DNA from: an uncultured Nocardioides sp.
Lineage (GTDB): Bacteria > Actinomycetota > Actinomycetes > Propionibacteriales > Nocardioidaceae
Assembly: GCF_947489365.1 (NCBI RefSeq)
Contig: NZ_CANLDB010000003.1
Location: 1-64,000 of the forward strand
Direction of reading: 5' to 3'
DNA: 64,000 bases
A model generated the notes under the pieces. The model worked only from the letters and a program-made list of their open reading frames with translations, was not told the origin of the DNA and made no database searches. The translations under genes and the position numbers were made by a program. This document shows, in pieces, positions 1 to 8,587 of the stretch. Every line of letters starts with the position of its first letter. Position 1 is the first letter of the stretch.

Positions 1-350
1 GGTCTCGAGGCTCGGGCCTGGCGGCCCTCACACCTCGACCACCGACCGGCACCGGAGGTCGAGGTGCGACGAGCCCCGGCGAGGAGCCACGAGACCCCGC
101 GACGGTGTCGACAAGCCCGACCACCGACGGTACGAACCGACGTCCACCCACCGGGTCTCGAGGCTCGGGCCTGGCGGCCCTCACACCTCGACCACCGACC
201 GGCACCGGAGGTCGAGGTGCGACGAGCCCCAGCGAGGAGCCACGAGACCCCGCGACGGTGTCGACAAGCCCGACCACCGACGGTACGAACCGACGTACGA
301 CCCACCGGGTCTCGTGGCTCGGGCCTGGCGGCCCTCACACCTCGACCACC
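1..350. repeat. Three tandem copies of a ~153-bp palindromic direct repeat
   Basis: Copies begin at 1, 154 and 308. The first two are nearly identical over their full length; the third is cut short near 350. Each full unit can fold: outer arms (1-13 with 84-96) and inner arms (31-40 with 57-66) are inverted repeats. A divergent relative with the same opening 14-mer lies between gyrB and gyrA at 32062-32127. No convincing gene is seen in this stretch; the long open frames across it are by-products of high GC. Function is unknown; an intergenic repeat family is the likeliest reading. Confidence 0.8.
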
Positions 351-372
351 GGTGATGCCGGGCGCGCGGGAG

Positions 373-552
373 CTACTCGTCCTGCGGAGGGGTCTGCGCC
401 TCGGCCTGCTGCGCGGCGAGGCGCTCGTGCAGGCGCTCGCGGACCTCGTCGGGGGTGAGGTGCGAGCGCCGCCGCTGGTCGCGCGCCACGACTGCGCCCG
501 TGGCCGCCACCCCTGCCAGGCCCGCGAGACCGAGCCACCTCCACGCCTTCAC
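373..552 (-). CDS. Small membrane-anchored hypothetical protein
   Basis: This 59-residue protein starts at GTG 552 and ends with TAG at 373. It opens VKAWRWLGLAGLAGVAATGA, a basic residue followed by one hydrophobic segment (about residues 5-22), then a charged tail with a short helix-forming stretch (LTPDEVRERLHERLAAQQ). It resembles in style the DLW-39 protein at 28203-28334 (N-terminal single-pass anchor plus acidic/basic tail), but no homology is claimed. It is divergent from the gene at 605. A longer frame upstream exists but overlaps the neighbour heavily, so the GTG start was chosen. Function unknown. Confidence 0.6.
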   Translation of the reverse strand: MKAWRWLGLAGLAGVAATGAVVARDQRRRSHLTPDEVRERLHERLAAQQAEAQTPPQDE

Positions 553-604
553 GCGCGCCAACCTACGCCCGCGCCGCCGGCGTCCGCACTGCTTGACTGG
601 CCTG

Positions 605-1252
605 GTGACGCAGCGCCTGTTCCGCCCGGAGGGCCTCGAGCTCGACGAGGCCCTCGACCTCACCCGCACCGGGGACCTCTGGCTCTTCCGCGGCTCCAGC
701 GGCGCCGACCACGCCATCCGCATGCTGACGAACGCGCCGGTGAACCACGTCGGGATGTCCGTCGTCCTCGACGACATGCCGCCGATGATGTGGCACGCCG
801 AGCTCGGCAGGGGTCTGGTCGACCTGTGGACCGGCAGCCACCACCGCGGCGTCCAGCTCCACGACCTCGGCGCCGCCGTCCGGCGCTGGCACGACGACTA
901 CGGCCAGCGGGCCTGGCTGCGCCAGCTGCAGCCCGAGGCCACCGGGGCGATGGAGGCCGCGGTGCTCTCGACCATCGCCCGGCTGGACGGCACCCCGTTC
1001 CCCCACACCGCCTCGCTGCTGGGCCGCTGGGTCCGCGGTCGCGTACGACGGCCCGCCGGGGTCGAGGAGACCTACTGCGCCGAGGTGGTCGCCGCGACGT
1101 ACACCGCGATGGGACTGCTGGACGGCGCCCGGCCGACCAACTACTACGACCCGGGCCGGTTCTGGTCCGGCGACGAGCTGGAGCTCGTGGGCGCGGAGCT
1201 CGGCTGGGAGGTCGACGTCCGGGTGCCCCCCTCCGGAGAGGCTCGTTCCTAG
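605..1252 (+). CDS. YiiX/YebB-like permuted papain-fold hydrolase (NlpC/P60 superfamily)
   Basis: The 215-residue product has the landmarks of the circularly permuted NlpC/P60 (YiiX-type) family. An early GDLWLFRG strand is followed by NHVGMSVVLDD, in which the histidine is the probable catalytic base. The probable nucleophilic cysteine lies much later, in TYCAEVVAATY (about residue 158). Such enzymes cleave or transfer amide bonds in peptidoglycan peptides or lipids; which applies here cannot be told. No signal peptide is visible with the GTG start at 605; an in-frame extension to 455 is arginine-rich and probably not translated. It sits alone, convergent with the antiporter gene that ends 18 bp away. 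Confidence 0.7.
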   Translation: MTQRLFRPEGLELDEALDLTRTGDLWLFRGSSGADHAIRMLTNAPVNHVGMSVVLDDMPPMMWHAELGRGLVDLWTGSHHRGVQLHDLGAAVRRWHDDYGQRAWLRQLQPEATGAMEAAVLSTIARLDGTPFPHTASLLGRWVRGRVRRPAGVEETYCAEVVAATYTAMGLLDGARPTNYYDPGRFWSGDELELVGAELGWEVDVRVPPSGEARS

Positions 1253-1269
1253 GGCGTGTCCCTCCCTGC

Positions 1270-2298
1270 CTAGAGCACCTCGCGCAGCAGGTAGGTCAGG
1301 TAGACGAGGTAGGTCACGACGAACACGCCGCCCTCGGCCCGGCTGAGCCGCCGCCCGGTGACGAACGCCGGGACGGCGAGCAGGCTGACGGCGACGAGCA
1401 GCACCAGGTCGACGGCGAGGATCTCCCCCGGCACGGTGATACGGCCCGGGGCGAGCAGCACGGTGGGCCCGAGCACGAGCGCGACGTTGATGATGCTGGA
1501 GCCGACCAGGTTGCCGATCGCGAGGTCGCGCTCGCCTCGCAGGGTCCCGACGACGGTGGTCACCAGCTCGGGCGCCGAGGTGCCGATCGCGACGACGGTC
1601 AGCCCGACGAGGACGTCGCTGGCGCCCAGGGTGGTGGCGATCTCGACGGCCCCGCCGACGAGCATCTCCGAGCCGACGACCACCACGACGAGACCGGCGA
1701 CCAGCACCAGCACCCGGCGCCCCGGCCTGCCCTCCGCCCTGGTGTCGGCGTCGGCCTCGGTGTGGGTGCCCGGGTCCGCGCCCGCGTCCTCCGACCCGAG
1801 GGCGGCCGCGAGACGCGGACCCACGAGCTGCGGGGCCACGGTCGGGACGACGACGACGGCGAGGTAGGCCACGCCGTACCCGGTGAGCAGCAGGCCGTCG
1901 AGGCTCGACAGCTCACCGTCGAGGCACAGCACGAGGAGCAGCACCGCCGCGCCGATCATCGCGGGGAGGTCGACGCGCAGGGTCCGGCCGTCGACGTCGA
2001 CGGGCACCAGCAGCGCGGCGAGCCCGAGCACCAGCAGCAGGTTCACCAGGTTGGTGCCGACGATGTTGCCGACCGCGAGACCGGCGGTGTCGGCCAGCGC
2101 CGCGTTCACCCCGACCGCCAGCTCGGGCAGGCTCGTCCCGACCGACACGATCGTCACCCCCACCACGAACGGCGAGATGCCCCAGCGGGTGGCGAGGGCG
2201 GACCCCTCCCGCACGACCAGCTCCGCACCGACGACGAGCAGCGCGAGCCCGAGCACGAGCACCACGCCGGCGGCGACCGGCGAGAGGGCGGGCAGCAT
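1270..2298 (-). CDS. CaCA-family calcium/sodium antiporter (YrbG-like)
   Basis: The 342-residue integral membrane protein shows the internal duplication diagnostic of Ca2+/cation antiporters. The first alpha repeat contains GTSLPELAVGV with GNIVGTNLVNLLLVLG, the second IGTSAPELVTTVVG with GNLVGSSIINVALVLG. About ten hydrophobic segments are split by a central hydrophilic loop rich in Asp/Glu/Thr (about residues 165-195). The family exchanges Ca2+ for Na+ or H+ across the cytoplasmic membrane; the ion here is inferred. Start is ATG 2298. The MFS gene upstream ends 26 bp away on the same strand, so co-transcription is plausible. Confidence 0.9.
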   Translation of the reverse strand: MLPALSPVAAGVVLVLGLALLVVGAELVVREGSALATRWGISPFVVGVTIVSVGTSLPELAVGVNAALADTAGLAVGNIVGTNLVNLLLVLGLAALLVPVDVDGRTLRVDLPAMIGAAVLLLVLCLDGELSSLDGLLLTGYGVAYLAVVVVPTVAPQLVGPRLAAALGSEDAGADPGTHTEADADTRAEGRPGRRVLVLVAGLVVVVVGSEMLVGGAVEIATTLGASDVLVGLTVVAIGTSAPELVTTVVGTLRGERDLAIGNLVGSSIINVALVLGPTVLLAPGRITVPGEILAVDLVLLVAVSLLAVPAFVTGRRLSRAEGGVFVVTYLVYLTYLLREVL

Positions 2299-2324
2299 GG
2301 CGGGAGTCGACCACACCGGAGCCC

Positions 2325-3539
2325 TCAGGCGGTCCCCGACCCGCGCTCGCGGACACCGACCACGACCACGGCGACGAGCGCGAGGACGACGAGCGCGCCG
2401 ACCCCCGCGGCCACGCCCGGCCAGGCTGCCGACTCCCAGGCGAGGCCGAGCAGGGCGCCGAGGACGCTCGACCCGCCGTAGTAGGCCATGACGTAGAGGG
2501 CGCTGGCCCGGTCGGGCCGCTCGCCACCGACGACCTGGGTCCAACCGCTGGCCGTGGCGTGGGCGGCGAAGAACCCCCCGGTGAGCACCAGGACGCCGAG
2601 CACGACCAGGCCGAGGACATCGGGCAACGTCAGCGCGACGCCGAGGCCCATCACCACCACGCCCGCCAGCAGCACCGGGGCGCGGCCGTAGGTGTCGGCG
2701 AGGCGGCCCGCCCACGTGGAGGTGACGGTGCCGACGAGGTAGGCGAGGAAGACCAGCCCCGCCAGCGCGGCGGGGAGCGAGAACGGCGCGGACTGCAACC
2801 GGTAGGTGAGGAAGTTGTAGACGCCGACGAAGCCACCCATCACCAGGAACGGGACGGCGACCAGCGCGAGCACGGACGGGTCCCGCAGCAGCCGCAGGGT
2901 GCTCGCCGCGGCCGGGGCGTCGGGTGGCCTCGCCGGGGTCGGCACCGCCGCCGGGAGCGCCCACCAGAACAGCGCGGTCGTGAGCGCAGCGAGCACCGCC
3001 ACCGCGAGGGTGGCCCACCGCCAGCCCGCGAGGTCGACCACCGCCGAGCCGACCAGACGGCCGGTGACGCCACCGATGGAGTTGCCGGCGACGTACATGC
3101 CCATCGCGGCGCCCAGCCCGGCCGGGTGCACCTGGGTGCCGACGTGGCTCATCGCGACGGCGACGATCGCGGCCAGCGCGAGCCCGGCGGCGCCGCGCGC
3201 CCCGACCAGCACGCCGTACGTCGGGGCGAGGGCGCCCAGGGCGGTCAGCACCGTCGCGACGACCAGGGCCCCGCGCATCGCGCGCACGGGTCCGAGCCGC
3301 ACCGCGAGGGCCGTGGCGGGGACGACGGCGAGCGCCACGGCGCCGGTGGCGGCGGAGACGCTGAGGCTGGCGGTCTCGGCCCCGATCCCGAAGTCCGCCG
3401 ACAGCGCCGGCAGGAGCGGCTGGGAGGAGTAGAGGATCCCGAACGCCGCGAGCCCGGCGCACACCATCGCGGCGTTGAGCCGCCGGTAGCCGGGGGTGCC
3501 GGGCCGGTGCCGCGGGTCGTCCCCGGCGGGGGACGTCAC
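2325..3539 (-). CDS. MFS transporter, YnfM/AraJ-like exporter
   Basis: A 404-residue protein with about twelve hydrophobic segments in two halves separated by a Pro/Ala-rich loop near residue 220. The first half has the MFS layout with a basic loop between TM2 and TM3 (ALAVRLGPVRAMRG), and TM4-5 carries MYVAGNSIGGVTGR, typical of the YnfM-like efflux group; the second half repeats it with WAGRLADTYGRAPVL. Substrate is unknown. Its GTG start (3539) overlaps the TGA of the FAD oxidoreductase gene upstream by 4 bp (GTGA), indicating translational coupling with that enzyme. Confidence 0.85.
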   Translation of the reverse strand: MTSPAGDDPRHRPGTPGYRRLNAAMVCAGLAAFGILYSSQPLLPALSADFGIGAETASLSVSAATGAVALAVVPATALAVRLGPVRAMRGALVVATVLTALGALAPTYGVLVGARGAAGLALAAIVAVAMSHVGTQVHPAGLGAAMGMYVAGNSIGGVTGRLVGSAVVDLAGWRWATLAVAVLAALTTALFWWALPAAVPTPARPPDAPAAASTLRLLRDPSVLALVAVPFLVMGGFVGVYNFLTYRLQSAPFSLPAALAGLVFLAYLVGTVTSTWAGRLADTYGRAPVLLAGVVVMGLGVALTLPDVLGLVVLGVLVLTGGFFAAHATASGWTQVVGGERPDRASALYVMAYYGGSSVLGALLGLAWESAAWPGVAAGVGALVVLALVAVVVVGVRERGSGTA

Positions 3540-4915
3540 CCGGCCGTGCCGCGCGGGGCCCCCAGCTCGGCGAGGACCGCGCGGGCCACGCGGTCGCCGC
3601 TGACCAGGGCGCCCTGGATCGAGGCGGTGTCGCGGTGGTCGCCCGCGAGGTGCAGGCCGCGGCGTCCCGGGACGGCGGTCGGCCGGTGCGTCGACAGCGG
3701 CGCCGGCTGCGCGGGCAGCGCGAGGTCGACGACGTGGCGGACCACGAGCTCCCAGCGGTCCTCCGCGCCGGGCCGGGCGCCGAGCAGCCGTGCCGCGTGC
3801 CGTCGTACGTCGGCCTCGGCGGGCTCGCGACCGGCCCGGCGGTCCGCGAGGGCCGAGGCCTGCACCAGGTGCCGGCCGGGCGGGGCGTAGCTGGGGGCGG
3901 CGTGGCTGACGACGGCGGTGTTCACGACCGGGCCCGACGCGGGCTCCCCGCCGTCGACGTGCAGCAGCGCGCTGTCGGTGGGGGCCTCGTCGGTGGCCCA
4001 CCAGCAGGTGACGACGCCGCGGGTACGCGGGGCGGGAACACCGGTGAGGGTCCCGGCGGTCCTCGGGTCCGTGGCGACGACGACCGCCCGGGCGCGCAGG
4101 GCGCCGCCGGCGGTGCGGACCAGCGGCCCGGCGCCGCCGCGGTCCTCGAGGGCCGCGACCGAGCACCCCAGCCGCACCCGCTCGCCGAGCGGTGCCGCGA
4201 GCTGCGCGGGCAGCGCCGCCATGCCGTCGCGGGGCAGCGAGGGCCGGCCGGTCAGGAACGAGCGGAGCAGGAGCAGGACGAACTGCGACGACGTCGCGCC
4301 CGAGTCGTCGAGGACCACCCCGGACAGGAAGCGCTCCAGCACCCGCCGCAGCTCGCCGCGGGCGCCGGCGGCGTCGAGGGCCTCGGCCAGCGGGCGGTCC
4401 CGGGCCGGGTCGAGGCGGGAGGCCAGCGGCCGGCCGCCGGGGGCGCCGCGGGACACCAGCTCGCGAGCGGTGTGACGCAGGAGGGGCGCGGCCCAGCGCG
4501 CGAGGGCGACCGCGTCGCGGGGCGCGCGGCCGGCGCCGAGGGCGCCCCACAGCGTCGAGGGGAGGGTGCCGGGCTCGCGCAGCGGGTCACCGAGGGTGAG
4601 GGAACGGCCCGTGGCCGCGTCGCGGGCGACGACGGCCGCGCCGAAGGGCTGCACGCCGAGCGCGTCGACGTCGACCCACCGTCGTACGGCGGGGTAGGCG
4701 GGGTTCAGCAGCTGGAAGCCCCGGTCGGCGAGGAACCCGTCCACCCGGTCGGTGGCCACCCGCCCGCCGACCACCTCGCCCGCCTCGAGGACGAGGACGT
4801 CCCGCCCCGCGTCCTGCAGGGCCCGGGCGCAGCGCAGGCCCGCCAGCCCGGCCCCCACGACGACGACCTCGGCGTCCGCGCCGCTCGTTCGCTCCACGCC
4901 CCCATGCTCCCCCAT
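3536..4915 (-). CDS. FAD-dependent NAD(P)-binding oxidoreductase (amine-oxidase/phytoene-desaturase-like)
   Basis: The 459-residue product begins with a dinucleotide-binding fold: VVVVGAGLAGLRCARALQ, the acidic strand end LVLEAG, then VGGR, the pattern of flavin amine oxidases, protoporphyrinogen oxidases and carotenoid desaturases. Near the C terminus LHLAGDHRDTASIQGALVSG matches the second FAD contact. The substrate cannot be inferred. Start is ATG 4915; a GTG six codons later is also possible. It is coupled to the downstream MFS exporter by a GTGA overlap, so the two may act on one metabolite. It diverges from the helicase gene at 5166. Confidence 0.82.
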   Translation of the reverse strand: MGEHGGVERTSGADAEVVVVGAGLAGLRCARALQDAGRDVLVLEAGEVVGGRVATDRVDGFLADRGFQLLNPAYPAVRRWVDVDALGVQPFGAAVVARDAATGRSLTLGDPLREPGTLPSTLWGALGAGRAPRDAVALARWAAPLLRHTARELVSRGAPGGRPLASRLDPARDRPLAEALDAAGARGELRRVLERFLSGVVLDDSGATSSQFVLLLLRSFLTGRPSLPRDGMAALPAQLAAPLGERVRLGCSVAALEDRGGAGPLVRTAGGALRARAVVVATDPRTAGTLTGVPAPRTRGVVTCWWATDEAPTDSALLHVDGGEPASGPVVNTAVVSHAAPSYAPPGRHLVQASALADRRAGREPAEADVRRHAARLLGARPGAEDRWELVVRHVVDLALPAQPAPLSTHRPTAVPGRRGLHLAGDHRDTASIQGALVSGDRVARAVLAELGAPRGTAG

Positions 4916-5165
4916 GGCTCGTCGTCGCGACCCGCAGGACGGGCGGGACGGGTGATATCGTCGGTGGTGGTCGACGGTTCGCCGTCGGCCGAGGCCGCCC
5001 GAGCAGCGGGCGTGCCGCCAGGGGGAAGCACATCGCGGGCCCACGTGCCCAGTCCTCCCCGCGAGGAACAGGCGTCGGCTCGGCGCCGCGACCAGACCCG
5101 CGCACGACGGCCCGTCCGAGGGAGCACCTCGGGGACGGACCGGGCGTACGCGGAGGAGGAGCCAG
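4916..5165. promoter_or_regulatory. Divergent promoter region and ~200-nt leader of the SNF2 helicase gene
   Basis: No gene is seen in these 250 bp. A possible -10 element (TATCGT) lies near 4955 on the plus strand, which would leave a leader of about 200 nt before the GTG at 5166. The leader is GC-rich with several short complementary stretches. A purine-rich Shine-Dalgarno run lies at about 5153-5162. No riboswitch class was recognised. Confidence 0.35.
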
Positions 5166-7328
5166 GTGGCTCGGACACAGGAGAACCGTGCGGGTGGCGG
5201 TGCGCGGTCGAACACCCGCAGCAACGGCAACGGCAACGGCAACAACGGCAAGCAGCGCCGCAACGGCAAGCCCCGCGACGAGGAGGGCATCCTCCCCGTC
5301 CTCGCCCGCGCCGTGCGCGAGGTCGAGTCCCGGGCGCAGCGCCGGCACCTGAACTCGGACCAGCGGACGACGTTCCAGGTCGTCGCCCTGCTGGCCCGCG
5401 AGGAGCGGACCCGCGTCAAGGCCGACACCGAGCTGACCGAGGCCCGCCGCGCCGAGCAGCTCAAGCGCCTCGACGGGATCGCCACGATCCTGGCCAAGAC
5501 CGCCACGACCGACAGCACGCTGTTCACCCTGCTCGGCGACGACGCCGAGATCACCGCCGACGCCCGGGCCCTGCGTCGCGAGATGCTCGAGTCCGCCGGC
5601 CTCGCCGTGGCCGACGACCGCCCTGCCGTCGACGCCTCCGGCGACCCCGACGCCCTCGTCGACCGTCAGGTCGTGCCGCGCTCGGTGGTGCGCCGCCAGC
5701 TCGCGAACCCGTTCCAGACCCCCGAGTACATCGACGTCACGGACCTCCCGACCCCCGCCCGCCGCCTGGCGTCGTGGGAGCTGCTCGGACCCCTCTTCGA
5801 GTCCTTCGAGCGCGCCACCGACGGCCGGGCGTCGTCGATGGAGCTGCCCGAGGACGCCTCCCGCCGTACGCCGGCCGGCCCGGAGCTCATGGAGCACCAG
5901 GCCGCGCTCGTGGCCGCCGCCGACGCCGGTCACCGCACCTTCCTCCTCGCCGACGAGCCGGGCCTGGGCAAGACCGCGCAGGCGCTGCTGGCCGCGCGGG
6001 CCGCGAAGGCCTTCCCCCTGCTGGTCGTCGTCCCGAACGTCGTGAAGTCCAGCTGGGTCCGTGAGGCCCGGCGCTGGACCCCGGGACACCCGGTGACCGC
6101 GATCCACGGCGACGGCCACGACCTCGACGCGTTCGCCGACATCGTGGTCGTCAACTACGACGTCCTCGACCGGCACGTCGGCTGGCTCGGCGAGTTCGGG
6201 TTCCGCGGGATGGTCGTCGACGAGGCCCACTTCATCAAGAACCGCTCCTCCCAGCGCTCGCGCAACGTGCTGAGGCTCTCCGAGCGCATCCGCGAGCGCC
6301 GCGCCCGGCCGCTGCTGATGGCGCTGACCGGCACGCCGCTGATCAACGACATCGAGGACTTCCGGGCGATCTGGCAGTTCCTCGGCTGGATCGGCGAGAA
6401 GGCGCCCACGCCGTACCTGCTGGGCAAGCTCGAGGACACCGGCCTCACCCCGATCGACCACCAGTTCTCCGGAGCGGCCCGCCGCTGCGTCATCGACATG
6501 GGCATCGTGCGTCGCCGCAAGGTCGACGTCGCCAGCGACATCCCGGCGCGCCGGGTCGCGGACCTGCCGGTCGAGCTGGACGGCGAGGTCGGTCGCTCCA
6601 TCGCCGCTGCCGAGCGCGAGCTGGCGACCCGCATGGTCGGCCGCTACGACGCCGCCATGGCGGCGCGCGGCACCCCGTCGGCCGAGATGGACCTCGACCT
6701 GGTCCACGCCATCGCGGTCAGCGAGCGCAAGGACTCCGAGGGCTCGAAGACCGGCGAGAACGTGTTCGGCATGATGCGCCGCATCGGCCGTGCCAAGGCC
6801 GGCCTGGCGGCGGACTACACCGCCCAGCTGGCGCGCAGCGTCGGCAAGGTCGTGTTCTTCGCCAAGCACATCGACGTGATGGACGCCGCCGAGGAGGCCC
6901 TCGCGTCCCGCGGGATCCGGTACAGCTCGATCCGCGGGGACCAGACCGCGGCGCAGCGCCAGGCCGCCATCGACGGGTTCACCGGCGACCCCGAGGTGCA
7001 GGTCGTGGTCTGCTCGCTCATGGCCGCCGGCGTCGGGCTGAACCTGCAGGTCGCCTCGGACGTCGTCCTCGCCGAGCTGTCGTGGACCGACGCCGAGCAG
7101 ACCCAGGCGATCGACCGCGTCCACCGCATCGGCCAGGACCGTCCCGTCACCGCGTGGCGCATCATCGCCGCGCAGACGGTCGACGCCCGGATCGCCGAGC
7201 TGATCGACGCGAAGGCCGGCCTCGCCGCCCGCGCGCTCGACGGCTCGGACACCGAGGCGGGCTCGTCGGCCGACGTCCAGGTCCAGGCGCTGGAGGCCAT
7301 GCTCGTCGAGGCGCTGCGGGCCCGCTGA
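5166..7328 (+). CDS. SNF2-family DEAD/DEAH-box ATPase/helicase
   Basis: The 720-residue protein is a Swi2/Snf2 double-RecA motor, most like the small SMARCAL1/ZRANB3-type enzymes. A low-complexity Asn/Gly/Lys N terminus (about residues 5-40) is followed by a helical region. The Walker A (DEPGLGKTAQ) is near residue 265, the DEAH box (VVDEAHFIKN) near 352 and motif III (LTGTP) near 386. The C-terminal lobe has VVFFAKHIDVMDAAEEAL, AAGVGLNLQVAS and the motif VI block DRVHRIGQDRPV near residue 655. Such enzymes translocate on or remodel DNA, for example at stalled forks. No nuclease or zinc finger is visible. GTG start preceded by a GGAGGAG run. Monocistronic by position. Confidence 0.92.
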   Translation: MARTQENRAGGGARSNTRSNGNGNGNNGKQRRNGKPRDEEGILPVLARAVREVESRAQRRHLNSDQRTTFQVVALLAREERTRVKADTELTEARRAEQLKRLDGIATILAKTATTDSTLFTLLGDDAEITADARALRREMLESAGLAVADDRPAVDASGDPDALVDRQVVPRSVVRRQLANPFQTPEYIDVTDLPTPARRLASWELLGPLFESFERATDGRASSMELPEDASRRTPAGPELMEHQAALVAAADAGHRTFLLADEPGLGKTAQALLAARAAKAFPLLVVVPNVVKSSWVREARRWTPGHPVTAIHGDGHDLDAFADIVVVNYDVLDRHVGWLGEFGFRGMVVDEAHFIKNRSSQRSRNVLRLSERIRERRARPLLMALTGTPLINDIEDFRAIWQFLGWIGEKAPTPYLLGKLEDTGLTPIDHQFSGAARRCVIDMGIVRRRKVDVASDIPARRVADLPVELDGEVGRSIAAAERELATRMVGRYDAAMAARGTPSAEMDLDLVHAIAVSERKDSEGSKTGENVFGMMRRIGRAKAGLAADYTAQLARSVGKVVFFAKHIDVMDAAEEALASRGIRYSSIRGDQTAAQRQAAIDGFTGDPEVQVVVCSLMAAGVGLNLQVASDVVLAELSWTDAEQTQAIDRVHRIGQDRPVTAWRIIAAQTVDARIAELIDAKAGLAARALDGSDTEAGSSADVQVQALEAMLVEALRAR

Positions 7329-7399
7329 GTCCCGACGTCGCGGGCGGGTCACGTGGTTGGATGTGGCCTCGCTGGGACGTCGACTCGGGGGGCTGCCGG

Positions 7400-8125
7400 A
7401 TGACCAGGACGACAGGAGCGACGCGCGGGCGTCGTACCGCCGCGGCGGGAGCGCTGCTGGTGCTCACCGGCGTGCTCGCCGCCTGCGGCGGCGGTGACGC
7501 CGAGGAGGAGCCCTCCGGGACCGCGTCGAGCGGGTCCGCGGAGAGCCCCGACGCCGAGGCGTCCGACGGGTCCTCGGAGGAGTCGTCGGAGGAGTCGTCC
7601 GAGGAGTCGTCCGAGGAGTCCGACGAGCCGAGCGCCGACTCCGAGCCGACGCCGCCGGGCACCGTCCTGGACGCCGACGAGCCCGCGGTGGTGGAGCTGC
7701 CCTACACCGGCGGCGGGCGCGGCCTGTACGCCGTCGACCTCGTCTCGGTCGAGGAGCAGCCGCTCTCCCAGCTCCCGCCGGACGTCCCCACGCAGCCCGG
7801 CGACACGCTCTACTACGTCACCCAGGACTGGACGATGCTCGACAAGGGCGACGGCTCGGTGACGGGCATGAACCTGCTCAACCACACGTCGGTCTCGGTC
7901 GGCGACGACTTCCAGATCACCTCGGTGCTCTTCGCCGACACCTCCGGCTGCGAGGTGAACCAGTTCGTCCCCGCGGACGGCGACTCCGGCAAGACCCGCA
8001 CCAGCTGCACGGCGTACCTGGTCCCGCGGGGCGAGTCCATCGAGCAGGTCTGGTTCTTCGAGTTCACCTCGAAGTTCGACTACTCCACCGGCGGGAACCC
8101 GGTGCGCTGGCGCGTCGACGTCTGA
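7400..8125 (+). CDS. Putative secreted lipoprotein with Ser/Glu-rich linker
   Basis: A 241-residue protein with a type II signal peptide: basic N terminus (TRTTGATRGRR), hydrophobic core, lipobox LAAC (cysteine about residue 31), then GGGD. Residues about 55-75 are a Ser-Glu repeat encoded by a tandem 12-bp unit (TCGGAGGAGTCG and variants, about 7570-7620), probably a flexible spacer away from the membrane. The C-terminal ~150 residues form an uncharacterised domain with two cysteines (SGCEVNQF and RTSCTAY) that could pair. Start is ATG 7400. Function unknown. It follows the helicase gene by 71 bp on the same strand. Confidence 0.75.
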   Translation: MTRTTGATRGRRTAAAGALLVLTGVLAACGGGDAEEEPSGTASSGSAESPDAEASDGSSEESSEESSEESSEESDEPSADSEPTPPGTVLDADEPAVVELPYTGGGRGLYAVDLVSVEEQPLSQLPPDVPTQPGDTLYYVTQDWTMLDKGDGSVTGMNLLNHTSVSVGDDFQITSVLFADTSGCEVNQFVPADGDSGKTRTSCTAYLVPRGESIEQVWFFEFTSKFDYSTGGNPVRWRVDV

Positions 8126-8133
8126 GTCGCGAG

Positions 8134-8228
8134 GACCCGGGATGACCCGGGATGACCCGGGCGGCCTCGTCGCCGCGGCCGGGCTGAGAACCAGCCCGGC
8201 ACCCGCGGCACCGGCCGCGGCGACGAGG
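8134..8228. terminator. 10-bp tandem repeat plus large hairpin between convergent genes
   Basis: Three head-to-tail copies of GACCCGGGAT occupy 8134-8161. They are followed by a perfect 17-bp inverted repeat (8165-8181 with 8212-8228). Inside it, a smaller stem (about 8179-8185 with 8193-8199) could form, giving a compound hairpin. It lies between the ends of the lipoprotein gene and the convergent gene at 8306, so a bidirectional terminator is the likely role; no T tract is present. Confidence 0.55.
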
Positions 8229-8305
8229 AGGAGGAAGGGACACCGTCGTCCCCACCTCGTGCTTCCATGATGACGCTGTTGCAACCAATGCGCAACAAGG
8301 CGCGC

Positions 8306-8587
8306 TCAGGCGGTGGCGAGCCGCCGTCCCGGTGCCCCCGGCCGCGCCGCCAGGAGGCACGCGGCCGCGGGGGCGTTCAGCACGGGGACCAGCACCTCGG
8401 CCACCGCCTCGACCATGGCCTCCACGACGCCCGGCCGCAGCCGCTCGCGGGCCAGCTCGGCGCGCAGCAGCCGCAGGTCCAGGCGCAGGTCCGCGCTGTC
8501 GCGGGCGCTGAGCCCGGTCGCGGTCGCGGCGATCTGGGCGACGTGGGCGAACACCTCCGCCTCGCCCCGCAGCACGTCGTGGGTCAC
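8306..8587 (-). CDS. Small helical protein of unknown function, aquaporin-associated (paralogue A)
   Basis: A 93-residue protein starting at GTG 8587, overlapping the aquaporin stop by 4 bp (GTGA), so it is probably translated with the channel. It is predicted all-helical, with [16 protein letters not shown], then an Arg/Leu-rich stretch and [20 protein letters not shown]. The protein at 9460-9903, on the other side of the aquaporin gene, carries the same pattern (FAH..Q.A, then LR.E..R.RLRP.VV.A.V..V.EVL.P.L), so the two are paralogues. No known family was recognised and no signal peptide or membrane segment is seen. Confidence 0.65.
   Translation of the reverse strand: MTHDVLRGEAEVFAHVAQIAATATGLSARDSADLRLDLRLLRAELARERLRPGVVEAMVEAVAEVLVPVLNAPAAACLLAARPGAPGRRLATA

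Noticed and set aside
1..350. CRISPR array at the left edge
   Set aside because: Units are contiguous ~153-bp repeats without unique spacers; not CRISPR.
64..2481. An 805-codon plus-strand open frame covering the left repeats, the amidase and the antiporter region
   Set aside because: Composition is Arg/Pro/Gly/Asp filler without domains, and it overlaps three recognisable genes in other frames; typical high-GC shadow.
4956..5165. A ydaO-type or other known riboswitch in the helicase leader
   Set aside because: No conserved core of any class could be matched by eye.
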